This document shows, piece by piece, positions 6,508-14,868 of a stretch of 32,084 nucleotides of DNA. This stretch comes from Clostridia bacterium (GTDB lineage: Bacteria > Bacillota_A > Clostridia > Oscillospirales > Acutalibacteraceae), in the NCBI GenBank assembly GCA_017435305.1, contig JAFSFH010000011.1, positions 1 to 32,084 of the forward strand, given 5' to 3'. Each line of letters begins with the position of its first letter. The stretch's first letter is position 1. The notes under the pieces were generated by a model. The model was not told where the DNA came from, did not search any database, and saw nothing but the letters and a program-made list of their open reading frames with translations. A program made the translations under genes and the position numbers.

Positions 6508-7974
6508 TTAACCAAATAAGGTCAGCAGAACACCCGCCGCCACCGCCGAACCGATCACGCCGGCCACGTTGGGACCCATGGCGTGCATCAGCAGGAAGTT
6601 GGAGGGGTTGGCCTTCTGTCCCTCTTTCTGCGCCACGCGGGCGGCCATGGGCACCGCCGACACACCGGCAGAGCCGATGAGGGGGTTCACCTTACCGCCG
6701 GTGAGCCAGTACATCAGTTTGCCCAGCAGAACGCCGCCCGCCGTACCGACGGAGAAGGCGATCAGACCCAGACAGATGATCAGGATGGTGGTGGGACGCA
6801 GGAAGCTGTTGGCATTGGCGGTAGCACCCACGGTGATGCCCAGGAAGATGGTGACGATGTTCATCAGCTCGTTCTGGGCGGTCTTGGAGATACGCTCCAC
6901 CACGCCGGACTCCCGCATCAGGTTACCCAGCATCAGCATACCGATCAGCGGCGCCGCCGAGGGCAGCAGCAACACACAGATGACGGTAACGATGATGGGG
7001 AACAGGATCTTCTCGGTCTTGGACACGGTACGCAGCTCGGTCATTACCACGCTACGCTCCTTGGCGGTGGTCAGCGCCCGCATAATAGGGGGCTGGATGA
7101 TGGGCACCAGCGCCATATAGGAATAAGCCGCCACCGCGATGGCACCCAGCAGTTCGGGAGCCAACTTCGAGGTCAGGAATATAGCTGTAGGACCGTCCGC
7201 ACCACCGATAATGGCAATGGAGGCCGCCTGCTTTTCGGTGAAGGCGATACCCCACTGCTCGGCCCACGGCAACAGATTCAGCGCGCGGGCTCCGAAATAG
7301 GTGAAGAATATGCCCAGCTGTGCCGCCGCGCCCAGCAGGAAACTCTTGGGGTTGGACAGCAGGGGACCGAAGTCGGTCATCACGCCGATACCCAGGAAGA
7401 TCAGGGGCGGATAGATACCAAACTTGACGCCCTGATACAGATACCACATCAGACCGCCCTGCTCGAAGTGCTCCCAATACAGGGAGTACACGCGGCAGTC
7501 GCCGTCACCGTCCAGGTCAGGCTCCACCACGCAATAGTTATTCTGATAAACGATGTAATAGTGCTCGGCACCGTTGGCGTCCACGTAGGTCATGGGGCTC
7601 AGCTGGCTGACGTACTCCAGCGGTACCTCACCCATATTGTTCTCCATAACGGGGTACACCTGCTCGTAGGTGCCCTCCATATACTGCACGAACTCCTCCT
7701 GGGAGAAGGGTACCACCGAATTGCGCTGGGGGTCCATCACGCCGCCCAGAGGCAGGTTGACCAGCAGCATACCGAATGCGATGGGCAGCAGCAACAGAGG
7801 CTCGAACTGCTTCTTGATCGCCAGATACAGCAGCGCACAGGCGATCACGATCATAATCAGATTCTTCCAGCCGCCGCCCTCAAAATTGCACAGACGGGCG
7901 ATGCCGGAATCCTTCCACAGGTCCACGATGGCCTGGAAGAAGGGAGTGTTTAGTAAATCCGCAAAAAAGCTCAT
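6508..7974 (-). CDS. oadB: Sodium ion-translocating decarboxylase, beta subunit
   Basis: 488 aa integral membrane protein of the OadB/GcdB/MmdB family. These couple decarboxylation of carboxybiotin to Na+ export. Seen: GIGVMTDFGPLL with the Na+-binding Asp at 201, the family signature GGADGPTAIF (257-266), and a highly hydrophobic C-terminal half ending in many short spans. An extra hydrophilic segment (about 78-175, rich in acidic and aromatic residues) sits between early spans; classic family members are near 375-430 aa. AAGGAG precedes ATG 7974. The gene follows oadG by 15 bases. Which substrate (oxaloacetate, glutaconyl-CoA or methylmalonyl-CoA) cannot be told, because the alpha subunit is not in the window. 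Confidence 0.9.
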   Translation of the reverse strand: MSFFADLLNTPFFQAIVDLWKDSGIARLCNFEGGGWKNLIMIVIACALLYLAIKKQFEPLLLLPIAFGMLLVNLPLGGVMDPQRNSVVPFSQEEFVQYMEGTYEQVYPVMENNMGEVPLEYVSQLSPMTYVDANGAEHYYIVYQNNYCVVEPDLDGDGDCRVYSLYWEHFEQGGLMWYLYQGVKFGIYPPLIFLGIGVMTDFGPLLSNPKSFLLGAAAQLGIFFTYFGARALNLLPWAEQWGIAFTEKQAASIAIIGGADGPTAIFLTSKLAPELLGAIAVAAYSYMALVPIIQPPIMRALTTAKERSVVMTELRTVSKTEKILFPIIVTVICVLLLPSAAPLIGMLMLGNLMRESGVVERISKTAQNELMNIVTIFLGITVGATANANSFLRPTTILIICLGLIAFSVGTAGGVLLGKLMYWLTGGKVNPLIGSAGVSAVPMAARVAQKEGQKANPSNFLLMHAMGPNVAGVIGSAVAAGVLLTLFG

Positions 7975-7989
7975 AGTAACTCCTTAATA

Positions 7990-8355
7990 TTACACCTTAC
8001 GAATGCCTTTAACCGCGTACTGAGTTCCCTCGGGGGCGACAGAGGCCACCGCAGCGGAGATAACCGCCACCGTTTCGGCGGGAACGCCGCCGTCCACCTC
8101 CGGCTTGGAGCTGACCTGCTGGGTGTTGCCGGTGATGGGGGCAGCGGCAGGGGTCGCTACCGGAGCCGCAGGCGCCGCAGGGACCGCAGGCGCGGGCACC
8201 TGGTCACCATTCTCCTGACCGCCCATAGCGATGCCGAACAGCTTAAACACGCCGGTGAGCAACAGCAGCACCAGAAACACCACGGTCAGACCGATGGCGA
8301 TCACCGAGCCGGCATCACCGAGAATCTGACCCGCATTGGCAGATAAAACAAACAT
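7990..8355 (-). CDS. oadG: Sodium pump decarboxylase, gamma subunit (OadG family)
   Basis: 121 aa from ATG 8355, which has GGGAGGT seven bases upstream. One N-terminal span (about 16-40, IAIGLTVVFLVLLLLTGVFKLFG) is followed by an Ala/Pro-rich linker (about 53-75) and a short C-terminal region (VAVISAAVASV...GTQYAVKGIRKV) typical of clostridial OadG proteins. Gamma subunits assemble and stabilise the alpha-beta complex. A consensus promoter lies upstream. The linker resembles those of biotin carrier subunits, but no biotin-attachment motif (MKM) is present. Confidence 0.8.
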   Translation of the reverse strand: MFVLSANAGQILGDAGSVIAIGLTVVFLVLLLLTGVFKLFGIAMGGQENGDQVPAPAVPAAPAAPVATPAAAPITGNTQQVSSKPEVDGGVPAETVAVISAAVASVAPEGTQYAVKGIRKV

Positions 8356-8422
8356 ACACGTACCTCCCATATAGTAATCGGCAGAGAAAACCGAATCCCT
8401 ACCCATTATAACAGTTACCATT

Positions 8423-8451
8423 ATTATACTACCCCGCTACGCAAAAAGCAA
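8423..8451 (-). promoter_or_regulatory. Sigma-A promoter of oadG-oadB
   Basis: On the minus strand TTGCTT (8446-8451), 17 bases, then a perfect TATAAT (8423-8428). A second TGTTATAAT extended -10 occurs at about 8405-8413, nearer the gene. Confidence 0.75.
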
Positions 8452-8469
8452 TACTTTTCTGACCCTGCA

Positions 8470-8516
8470 GGCAATAAAAAACGCCCTCTGTCACACCGCG
8501 GTAACAGAGGACGCGT
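8470..8516 (-). terminator. Terminator of the der-plsY-gpsA-pdx-ECF run
   Basis: The CCTCTGT/ACAGAGG stem with outer CGC/GCG pairs (about 8475-8513) is followed on the minus strand by GTTTTTTATT. It lies just past the stop of the ECF S-component gene. Confidence 0.8.
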
Positions 8517-8523
8517 TTTGTTA

Positions 8524-9045
8524 TCACAGACGGGTCAGCCACTGCTTAATGTGCAGACGATCCAACGCCGCCGCCAGCAGGATGTAAGCGATTCCACTCA
8601 CCAACTCCTGCACCCCGTTAAAAGGCGCCGCCAGCAACGCCGCACTCACCGCCGCACCCATAGAGGTGCCGGACAGCAGCAGTATCGCTGACTCCGCGAC
8701 GAAATAACCCGCCACGCCGATCAGACCGGCCAATAACGGCGCCCAGCCGTTGCGGCGGCACAAGATGCGCTCATTTTTAGCTGTAAAGGGGATGACCATT
8801 ACAGCCTTGATAATCAGTGTCGGCACAGCCCACACCGCCGCGCCGGACAGCAGGTCGGCCAATGCACCGCCTATAGCGCCCACCGCTACGGCATAGGGCG
8901 CCGGCAGCAGGCTTGCCGCCAGATACAGCACCGTATCACCCAGGTGCACGTAGCCGCCACCCACAGTGGGGATATGTAAAATATAAGCGGTGGTGAACAC
9001 CATCATAGCGGTCAGCAGACCCGCCAGCACCAATTTCTTTTTCAC
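8524..9045 (-). CDS. ECF transporter S component, probably for vitamin B6 or a related pyrimidine/pyridine
   Basis: 173 aa with a GTG start at 9045 (AGGAG nine bases upstream; the nearby ATG is out of frame). About five to six hydrophobic segments are seen. The pattern HIP...GGGYVHLGDTVLYLAA (24-44) is typical of small substrate-binding ECF S proteins such as the TIGR04002 group. These capture a vitamin and hand it to the shared EcfA/A'/T module encoded elsewhere. It ends a run whose preceding gene, 12 bases away, is a pyridoxal-type kinase, which suggests a B6 vitamer as substrate; this is inference from context. There is no riboswitch-like leader. Thiamin-precursor uptake is the main alternative. 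Confidence 0.75.
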   Translation of the reverse strand: MKKKLVLAGLLTAMMVFTTAYILHIPTVGGGYVHLGDTVLYLAASLLPAPYAVAVGAIGGALADLLSGAAVWAVPTLIIKAVMVIPFTAKNERILCRRNGWAPLLAGLIGVAGYFVAESAILLLSGTSMGAAVSAALLAAPFNGVQELVSGIAYILLAAALDRLHIKQWLTRL

Positions 9046-9057
9046 AAGACATCACTC

Positions 9058-9894
9058 CTAACATAGATCCCGCAGGAACGGCTCAAAGGCGATGCCGTCC
9101 TGCCCGTTCACATGCATCTCGGCGGTAGCCGCCGTGGTCTTACACACAAAGGTGACGGTCTTTTTCACCGCCTCCACCAGGGTCGCACCCCGCAGCAGCC
9201 AGCCACACAGCACCGAGGCGAACAGATCGCCGGTACCGGCGAAATTCTGCTCCACCCGATGTCCGCCGACCCATTCGGCGGCGGAGGCGACAGAGGAAAT
9301 GACGCAGTTGTCGATGCGGTCGCCCTGCTCCACGCCGGTGACCACCACCGCCCCACAGCCATCCGCCAGCAGGCGGCGAGCCATCGCCTCTACCCTGCCG
9401 CGGCGGTCACGGTCTGCCATCACGGCGCGGTAATCCTCACCGGTCAGCAGGCACAGTTCGGTCAGATTTGGGGTGGCAACGCTGGCTACAGACACCAGCC
9501 GCGCCATAGCGGGAATCAAGCTCTCGGAACAGGAGGAATACAGTTTGCCGTGGTCCGCCATAGCGGGATCCACCAGCCGCAGCGCCCCCTGCTCGCCCAG
9601 GCGGCGCAGAAAAGGCTCCAGCACGTCCGCCTGCCGCTCATCCCCCAGAAATCCGGTATAGCCGCAGGCAAAGGTCAGCCCTAACCGATCCCAGTGGGAC
9701 AGATAATCCTCCATATCCCCCGAAAAATCCCGAATCAGCGGGTCGGGGTAGCCGGTGTGACTGGACAGCACCGCCGTGGGCACGGGGCACACCTGAAATC
9801 CCATCGCCGACAGGATCGGGATGGACACGGTCAGGGAACACCGCCCAAAGCCGGACAGATCGTTCACCACCGCCACACGACGAATTTCTTCCAT
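9058..9894 (-). CDS. Pyridoxal/pyridoxamine kinase (PfkB-like, PdxY/PdxK family)
   Basis: 278 aa. It phosphorylates pyridoxal, pyridoxine or pyridoxamine with ATP in vitamin B6 salvage. Seen: the N-terminal NDLSGFGRCSL (11-21), typical of B6 kinases, TPNLTE (141-146), and the nucleotide/anion-hole motif FAGTGDLF (218-225) with catalytic Asp223. The ATG at 9894 is preferred over the GTG at 9900 because GAGG lies 7-8 bases before it. It lies 31 bases after gpsA and 12 before the ECF S gene, giving an import-and-trap pair. A hydroxymethylpyrimidine kinase activity cannot be excluded from sequence alone. Confidence 0.85.
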   Translation of the reverse strand: MEEIRRVAVVNDLSGFGRCSLTVSIPILSAMGFQVCPVPTAVLSSHTGYPDPLIRDFSGDMEDYLSHWDRLGLTFACGYTGFLGDERQADVLEPFLRRLGEQGALRLVDPAMADHGKLYSSCSESLIPAMARLVSVASVATPNLTELCLLTGEDYRAVMADRDRRGRVEAMARRLLADGCGAVVVTGVEQGDRIDNCVISSVASAAEWVGGHRVEQNFAGTGDLFASVLCGWLLRGATLVEAVKKTVTFVCKTTAATAEMHVNGQDGIAFEPFLRDLC

Positions 9895-9925
9895 AGTCAC
9901 ACCTCACTTTACGTTCGTTTTCTTA

Positions 9926-10930
9926 TCACTTAACCCATAGGGGCTCATCTTCGGAGCCGATGGGGCGTACCGTCAGATCGTACAGCGCCTGACGGGGATC
10001 CTTATGCTCATAGCATACCTGATAGCACTGCTCCACCAGCGGCATCTCCACGCCGTGGGCAGCCGCCAGCTCGCGGGCGGCTCTCGCCGCCAGATAGCCC
10101 TCCACGGTGCCCACGCGTTTGATGGTATCCTCCACCGATTCGCCGCGACCGATCAGCATACCCGCCCGCAGGTTACGGGAGTGCATACTGCCGCAGGTGA
10201 CCATCAGGTCACCCATGCCGCTCAGACCTGCAAAGGTGGTTTGCTTTGCACCCATCGCTATACCGAGACGAGCCATCTCCGCCAGTCCGCGGGTCATCAG
10301 AGCCGCTTTGGTGTTGTCACCCAGCCCTAAGCCGTCCACAATGCCGGCGCACAGCGCAATCACATTCTTCAGCGCACCGCCCAGCTCAACGCCCACCAGA
10401 TCGCCATTGAGATAGATGCGGAACAGCGAATGACTCAGCTGCTCCTGCACGTAACGGGCTACCGCCATATCCTCGGCGGACACGGTGATGGTGGTGGGCA
10501 CGCGGCGGGCCACCTCCTCCGCATGGGAGGGGCCGGACAGCACCGCCACACGGGCATGAGGCAGCTCCTCCGCCAGCACCTGGGAAAAGCGCTTGAGGGT
10601 GCCGTCCTCCAGGCCCTTACCGGCGTTGACCACCACCGTGTCGGGCGCCAGGTGCTTGCCCAGCTGGGCGGCGGTGGCGCGGATGGCGAAGGAAGGCACC
10701 GCCATAATCACCATATCCGCATCGGCGGCTTCTTTGATGCGGTTGGTCAAACGGATGCCGTGGGGCAGAAACACTCCGGGCAGCCGCTCGCGGTTTTCGT
10801 TGTGCAGCCTTAGCTGCTCCAGTTCTTCCTGATCGTGGGACCACAGGGTCACCGTATGGTTCATTCTGGATGCTACCAGCGCCAGACCGATGCCCCAGCC
10901 ACCGGCACCCAGTACGGAAATCTTACTCAT
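9926..10930 (-). CDS. gpsA: Glycerol-3-phosphate dehydrogenase [NAD(P)+]
   Basis: 334 aa, the usual length. It reduces dihydroxyacetone phosphate to sn-glycerol 3-phosphate, the backbone for phospholipids. Seen: dinucleotide-binding GAGGWG (8-13), AVPSFAIR (77-84), NAGKGLE with Lys105, SGPSHAEEVARRVPT (132-146), and the catalytic Lys188 in GGALKNV. Its ATG overlaps the plsY stop by 8 bases, with AGAGGAGA inside the plsY end as ribosome site. Product and consumer enzymes are therefore coupled: GpsA makes the glycerol 3-phosphate that PlsY acylates. Confidence 0.96.
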   Translation of the reverse strand: MSKISVLGAGGWGIGLALVASRMNHTVTLWSHDQEELEQLRLHNENRERLPGVFLPHGIRLTNRIKEAADADMVIMAVPSFAIRATAAQLGKHLAPDTVVVNAGKGLEDGTLKRFSQVLAEELPHARVAVLSGPSHAEEVARRVPTTITVSAEDMAVARYVQEQLSHSLFRIYLNGDLVGVELGGALKNVIALCAGIVDGLGLGDNTKAALMTRGLAEMARLGIAMGAKQTTFAGLSGMGDLMVTCGSMHSRNLRAGMLIGRGESVEDTIKRVGTVEGYLAARAARELAAAHGVEMPLVEQCYQVCYEHKDPRQALYDLTVRPIGSEDEPLWVK

Positions 10931-11633
10931 TGGTCTTCTCCTCTTTCGGGGTAGCCTTTTCTCCCAGTCGACTCTCGGTGCCGTTGATAATGCGGCGGAT
11001 GTTGCTGCTGTGCTTCCAGATCACGATCACCACGATGGGAAGGATCATAGCGGCAAAAAACACACAGTAATCCATAGGCGTTCCATCCACCAGACGATAC
11101 AGCATAAACACCACGAAGGGGGCAATACCCTCGGCGATCACCGAGCCCAGCGACACCATACGGCTGATACCCACCACGATGATAAAGGTGCTCAGACAGA
11201 TCACCGCCGCCCGCCAATCCAGCACGAACAGCAGACCCGCCGAGGCGGCTACGCCCTTACCCCCTTTGAAGCGGTGGAACAGAGGGAACATATGCCCCAG
11301 CACCACAAACAGACCGGCGGCATAGCGACCCACCAGCGCCAGCGTAGCGGTATCCGCCGCCGACACGGTATCAAAGGCGGTGATCAGCCAGCCGCCCAGC
11401 AGGGAGGCCAGCACGCCCTTACCCACGTCGCCGATAAAGGTCATAGTCGCCAGCACGGGACCGTAAGCCCGCAGCACGTTGGTGGCACCGGCATTGCCGC
11501 TGCCCACCTGACGGATATCCGCCCCTTTAAACACCCGCGTCAGAATGATCGCCCAGTTCATACTGCCCAGCAGATAGGCTCCCACGGCGATCAGTATCAG
11601 CGCCAACCAGTAGTTGGCTAACAGCGACTGCAT
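10923..11633 (-). CDS. plsY: Acyl-phosphate:glycerol-3-phosphate acyltransferase
   Basis: 236 aa integral membrane enzyme that moves an acyl group from acyl-phosphate to glycerol 3-phosphate, the first acylation of phospholipid synthesis. Seen: the three conserved cytoplasmic loops, including GSGNAGATN (44-52), GHMFPLFHRFKGGKGVA (113-129) and a later region near 165-175 with SLGSVIAEG, set between hydrophobic spans. It is somewhat longer than the roughly 200-aa norm, with a charged C-terminal tail (RLGEKATPKEEK). It lies 20 bases after der and overlaps gpsA. Confidence 0.95.
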   Translation of the reverse strand: MQSLLANYWLALILIAVGAYLLGSMNWAIILTRVFKGADIRQVGSGNAGATNVLRAYGPVLATMTFIGDVGKGVLASLLGGWLITAFDTVSAADTATLALVGRYAAGLFVVLGHMFPLFHRFKGGKGVAASAGLLFVLDWRAAVICLSTFIIVVGISRMVSLGSVIAEGIAPFVVFMLYRLVDGTPMDYCVFFAAMILPIVVIVIWKHSSNIRRIINGTESRLGEKATPKEEKTNE

Positions 11634-11653
11634 AGAATTTACCTCCTATACCA

Positions 11654-12985
11654 TCATTTCGTGGTACGGTCTCCCTTTTCACGAACGATAAACCGTACCG
11701 GCGTACCCTCCAGGCCGAAGGTATCGCGGAACTGATTCTCCAGATAGCGCTGATAGGAGAAATGGAACAGATCAGCGCGATTGACAAAAAATACGAAGGT
11801 AGGCGGATTGGTGGACGCCTGGGTCACGTAGTATATGCGCAGACGGCGTCCCTTATCCGTGGGAGGCTGTACGCGGGCGGTGGCCTGCGCCAGCACGTCG
11901 TTGAGCATACCGGTCTTGACCCGCAGGGAGTTCTGCTCGCTGACGAACTTGATCAGTTCAAACAGACGGTCCACCCGCTGACCGGTCTTGGCGGAGATGA
12001 AAATAAAGGGAGCATAGGACATAAAGGAGAAGTCGTTGGCCAGGGATTTGCGCATCTTGTCCATGGTCTTATCGTCCTTTTCCACCGCATCCCACTTATT
12101 CACCGCGATGATGCAGGCCTTACCCTTTTCGTGGGCGATACCCGCCACCTTGCTGTCCTGCTCGGTGAAGCCCTCGGTGGCGTCGATCATAATCACGCAC
12201 ACGTCCGCCCGCTCCACCGCCATCTGGGCGCGGAGCACGCTGTATTTCTCGATGGCGTCGTCCACCTTGCTCTTGCGCCGCAGACCCGCGGTGTCGATGA
12301 AGATGAAGTCGCCGTGTTTATTGTGGATATGGGTGTCGATGGCGTCGCGGGTGGTGCCGGCGATGGAGGACACGATGCTACGCTCCTCCCCTGCCACGCA
12401 GTTGACCAGCGAAGACTTGCCTGCGTTGGGCTTGCCGATGACCGCCACCTTAATGACGTCGGTCTCCTCCGGCTCGTCGTCCTCGGCGGGCATATACTGG
12501 AACACCGCGTCCAGCAGGTCGCCGGTGCCCATACCGTGCACCGAGGACACCGCCACAGGGTCACCCAGACCCAGGTTGTAGAACTCATAAAACTCCGCAG
12601 GGGGGGCACCGGGGGTATCGCACTTATTGACGCACAGCACCACCGGCTTGCCGCTCTTCTGCAGCATGGTGGCCACCGACTGGTCGTTGGCGGTGACGCC
12701 CGCCCGCAGGTCGGTGACCAGCACGATCACGTCCGCCTGGTCAATGGCCAGCTGAGCCTGGTCACGCATCTGCGCCAGGATCACGTCGTCGGTCTTGGGC
12801 TCGATGCCGCCGGTATCCGCCAGCATAAACTTGCGTCCCCGCCACTCACACTCCGCAAAAATGCGGTCACGAGTCACACCGGGGGTGTCCTCTACAATGG
12901 ACAGCCGCTGACCGATCAGCTTGTTAAATAAGGTGGATTTGCCCACGTTGGGGCGGCCGACAACGGCCACTACGGGTTTCGCCAT
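11654..12985 (-). CDS. der: Ribosome biogenesis GTPase Der (EngA)
   Basis: 443 aa. A double-GTPase needed for 50S subunit maturation. First G domain: GRPNVGKS (10-17), DTGG (57-60), NKCD (120-123). Second: GKPNAGKS (184-191), DTAGL (231-235), NKWD (296-299). A KH-like C-terminal domain follows. The ATG at 12985 is chosen over a TTG two codons upstream because of AAAGGAGG spacing. That ribosome site is built from the last codons of the preceding DUF512 gene, and stop and start overlap as TGATG. Adjacent plsY and gpsA are a common clostridial arrangement. Confidence 0.97.
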   Translation of the reverse strand: MAKPVVAVVGRPNVGKSTLFNKLIGQRLSIVEDTPGVTRDRIFAECEWRGRKFMLADTGGIEPKTDDVILAQMRDQAQLAIDQADVIVLVTDLRAGVTANDQSVATMLQKSGKPVVLCVNKCDTPGAPPAEFYEFYNLGLGDPVAVSSVHGMGTGDLLDAVFQYMPAEDDEPEETDVIKVAVIGKPNAGKSSLVNCVAGEERSIVSSIAGTTRDAIDTHIHNKHGDFIFIDTAGLRRKSKVDDAIEKYSVLRAQMAVERADVCVIMIDATEGFTEQDSKVAGIAHEKGKACIIAVNKWDAVEKDDKTMDKMRKSLANDFSFMSYAPFIFISAKTGQRVDRLFELIKFVSEQNSLRVKTGMLNDVLAQATARVQPPTDKGRRLRIYYVTQASTNPPTFVFFVNRADLFHFSYQRYLENQFRDTFGLEGTPVRFIVREKGDRTTK

Positions 12986-14304
12986 CAGCAATCCCCTCCT
13001 TTCATCTCAAAGAGCGCGTCAAATAATGCCGCGCCGTCGGTTTCATTGATAAACGTGATCGGGACGCCCAACGTCTGTTCCACCTGCTCCACCGACACGT
13101 CGTCCAGGAACAGGTCGCCCTCCTGCCGCAGCATATTGGCGGGCAGTAAAAGGCGATCCATAGGAACGTCCTTTAATTGTGCCATCAGATCGCCGCCGGT
13201 GATCAGACCCGACACGGTGATGGACTCGCCGAAGAAATCGTTGCGAATCGGCACCACCTGCAGCTGCACCGCCGGCCACTTATCCATAGCGTAGTCCGCC
13301 AACTCCTGCAGATAGGGGGCGGCGTCCACGCCGGTGGCGATCACCAGCCGACCGGTCTCCACAAGCAGGTCAAACTCGTCCACCGCGGCCTTAAACTCCT
13401 CCCGCAGCAGCGCCACCATACCCACGCCGTTTTCCAGTTGGGGATACTCTCCGTAGAAATCGCCGTCGGGGATGGGCAGACCCGCCCGAATATACCACTC
13501 ATCCGAGGGATAGAACACCCGATTGCCGGTCTTCTCCAGCATCTTGTCCCCCATCTCGGTCATCTGACGGATGACGGTGGCGGATTCCTCGGCGGTAAAG
13601 CCCCGCAGTTCGGGCAATCCCTCACGGTGCTTGGTCAGACCCACCGGCACCGCCGCCACACTGCGCACCGCAGGCGCCAACGCCGCCAGATCCTCCATAC
13701 TCTTCTGCAGCTGATCGCCGTCGTTGTACCCCGGCACCAGCACCAGCTGACAGTTGATATCCAGACCCGCCTCGGCAAACCGATACAGATACTTAAGACA
13801 ATCCCCCGCAAAGCGGTTGTTCATCATTTGGCACCGCAGAGCAGGGTCGGTGGTGTGCACCGACACGTTGATGGGGCTGATGTGCATCTCAATGATGCGC
13901 TCCACGTCCTGCTCGGTCAGGTTGGTCAGGGTGATGTAGTTGCCGAACAGAAAGGACAGACGGCTGTCGTCGTCCTTAAAATACAAGCTGTCCCGCATAC
14001 CGTCGGGCAGCTGGTCGATAAAGCAGAAGATGCAGTTGTTGCGGCAGGAACGCTGTTTGTCCATTAGGTAAGTGTCAAACAGCAGACCCAGCTCCTCATA
14101 TGGTTTCTTGCGTACGGTCACCGTACGGCATTTTCCGTTTTTCTTCTGCACGGTCAGGGTCAGCTTGCTGTCCGGCATATAGAACCGATAGTCCAGCACA
14201 TCGGTAATCTCCCGTCCGTTGATGGTGAGCAGCGTTTCCCCTGCCCGCAGCCACGCGCGGGACGCAGGACTGCGCCGCTCCACACCACTGATGATCACCG
14301 CCAT
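12985..14304 (-). CDS. PDZ and radical-SAM-like DUF512 family protein
   Basis: 439 aa. N-terminal PDZ-like region (1-60, with SPASRAWLRAGETLLTING-like topology), a CxxxCxxC iron-sulfur motif at C87, C91 and C94 as in radical SAM enzymes, and a C-terminal DUF512 region (about 280-420, including the ITGGDL stretch). The family is widespread in Firmicutes, nearly always next to der, and its substrate is unknown. GGAGGT precedes the ATG by six bases. It begins the six-gene run and is coupled to der by TGATG, so a role linked to ribosome assembly or GTPase control is a fair inference. Confidence 0.9.
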   Translation of the reverse strand: MAVIISGVERRSPASRAWLRAGETLLTINGREITDVLDYRFYMPDSKLTLTVQKKNGKCRTVTVRKKPYEELGLLFDTYLMDKQRSCRNNCIFCFIDQLPDGMRDSLYFKDDDSRLSFLFGNYITLTNLTEQDVERIIEMHISPINVSVHTTDPALRCQMMNNRFAGDCLKYLYRFAEAGLDINCQLVLVPGYNDGDQLQKSMEDLAALAPAVRSVAAVPVGLTKHREGLPELRGFTAEESATVIRQMTEMGDKMLEKTGNRVFYPSDEWYIRAGLPIPDGDFYGEYPQLENGVGMVALLREEFKAAVDEFDLLVETGRLVIATGVDAAPYLQELADYAMDKWPAVQLQVVPIRNDFFGESITVSGLITGGDLMAQLKDVPMDRLLLPANMLRQEGDLFLDDVSVEQVEQTLGVPITFINETDGAALFDALFEMKGGDC

Positions 14305-14320
14305 ACGGTCACCTCCTTTT

Positions 14321-14452
14321 CAATGAGAAATGAGCAATGAGAAATGAGTAATGGACATTCGCCTGCGGCGAAGTCCGTCGAGATTTTGTGGCGTTGCCAC
14401 AAAACTCGCAGGAATTCTTCCACTGGCCGACGAGCGTTATGCCCGCGACAAA
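14321..14452. repeat. Intergenic repeat with short tandem units and two hairpins
   Basis: ATGAG-type units repeat (CAATGAGAAATGAG twice, then TAATG). They are followed by a hairpin with GACATTCGCC paired to GGCGAAGTC around 14354-14375 and a second with ATTTTGTGGC paired to GCCACAAAA at 14383-14405. Both strands lack a credible gene between 14305 and 14600. This resembles dispersed non-coding elements of Ruminococcaceae genomes. An A/T-rich stretch at about 14485-14515 may hold the DUF512 promoter on the minus strand (TATAGT), but no good -35 is visible. Confidence 0.55.
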
Positions 14453-14590
14453 TACCTTAAAAATCCCCTTCTTCCCCAGTATTACCCTATACTATAACAT
14501 ATATTTCCTAAAAAGAAAAGACCATCCCGCAAAAAAATCTGCAGAAAGACAGACCCGCAAGATGGAAAAATCCGTTTATTATTGACAAAA

Positions 14591-14632
14591 AGGCAAAAAG
14601 AAAAGTAGAGGAGGGTAATCCTCCTCTACTTT
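14591..14632 (-). terminator. rpmF terminator
   Basis: A 13-bp perfect stem (14602-14614 with 14620-14632, loop GTAAT) follows rpmF on the minus strand and leads into CTTTTTGCC-like T-rich sequence. Confidence 0.85.
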
Positions 14633-14655
14633 CAATTCCATATAGGATCGGACGA

Positions 14656-14838
14656 TTATTCGCCGACCTTGACAATCTGCTTGCCGCCGTAGTAGCCACA
14701 GCTACCGCACAGACGATGGGCACGCTTGTACTCACCGCACTGGGGGCACTTCACCAGAGTGGGAGCGTCCAGCTTCCACAGATTGTTGCGTCGTTTGTCA
14801 CGACGAGCCTTGGATGTTTTTCTCTTGGGTACCGCCAT
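14656..14838 (-). CDS. rpmF: 50S ribosomal protein L32
   Basis: 60 aa, the standard length. It starts MAVPKRKTSKARRDKRR, the diagnostic N-terminus, and has a zinc ribbon with CPQC and CGSC pairs. GGAGG lies seven bases before the ATG at 14838. It directly follows yceD, the classical yceD-rpmF pairing, and shares its promoter and terminator. Confidence 0.98.
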   Translation of the reverse strand: MAVPKRKTSKARRDKRRNNLWKLDAPTLVKCPQCGEYKRAHRLCGSCGYYGGKQIVKVGE

Positions 14839-14868
14839 GTCAGCACCTCCTTGCATTAATGAAAAAGT

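Noticed and set aside
14388..14585. 65-codon plus-strand frame in the gap before DUF512
   Set aside because: It runs through repeat hairpins and A/T-rich sequence, with no ribosome site and no similarity I recognise.
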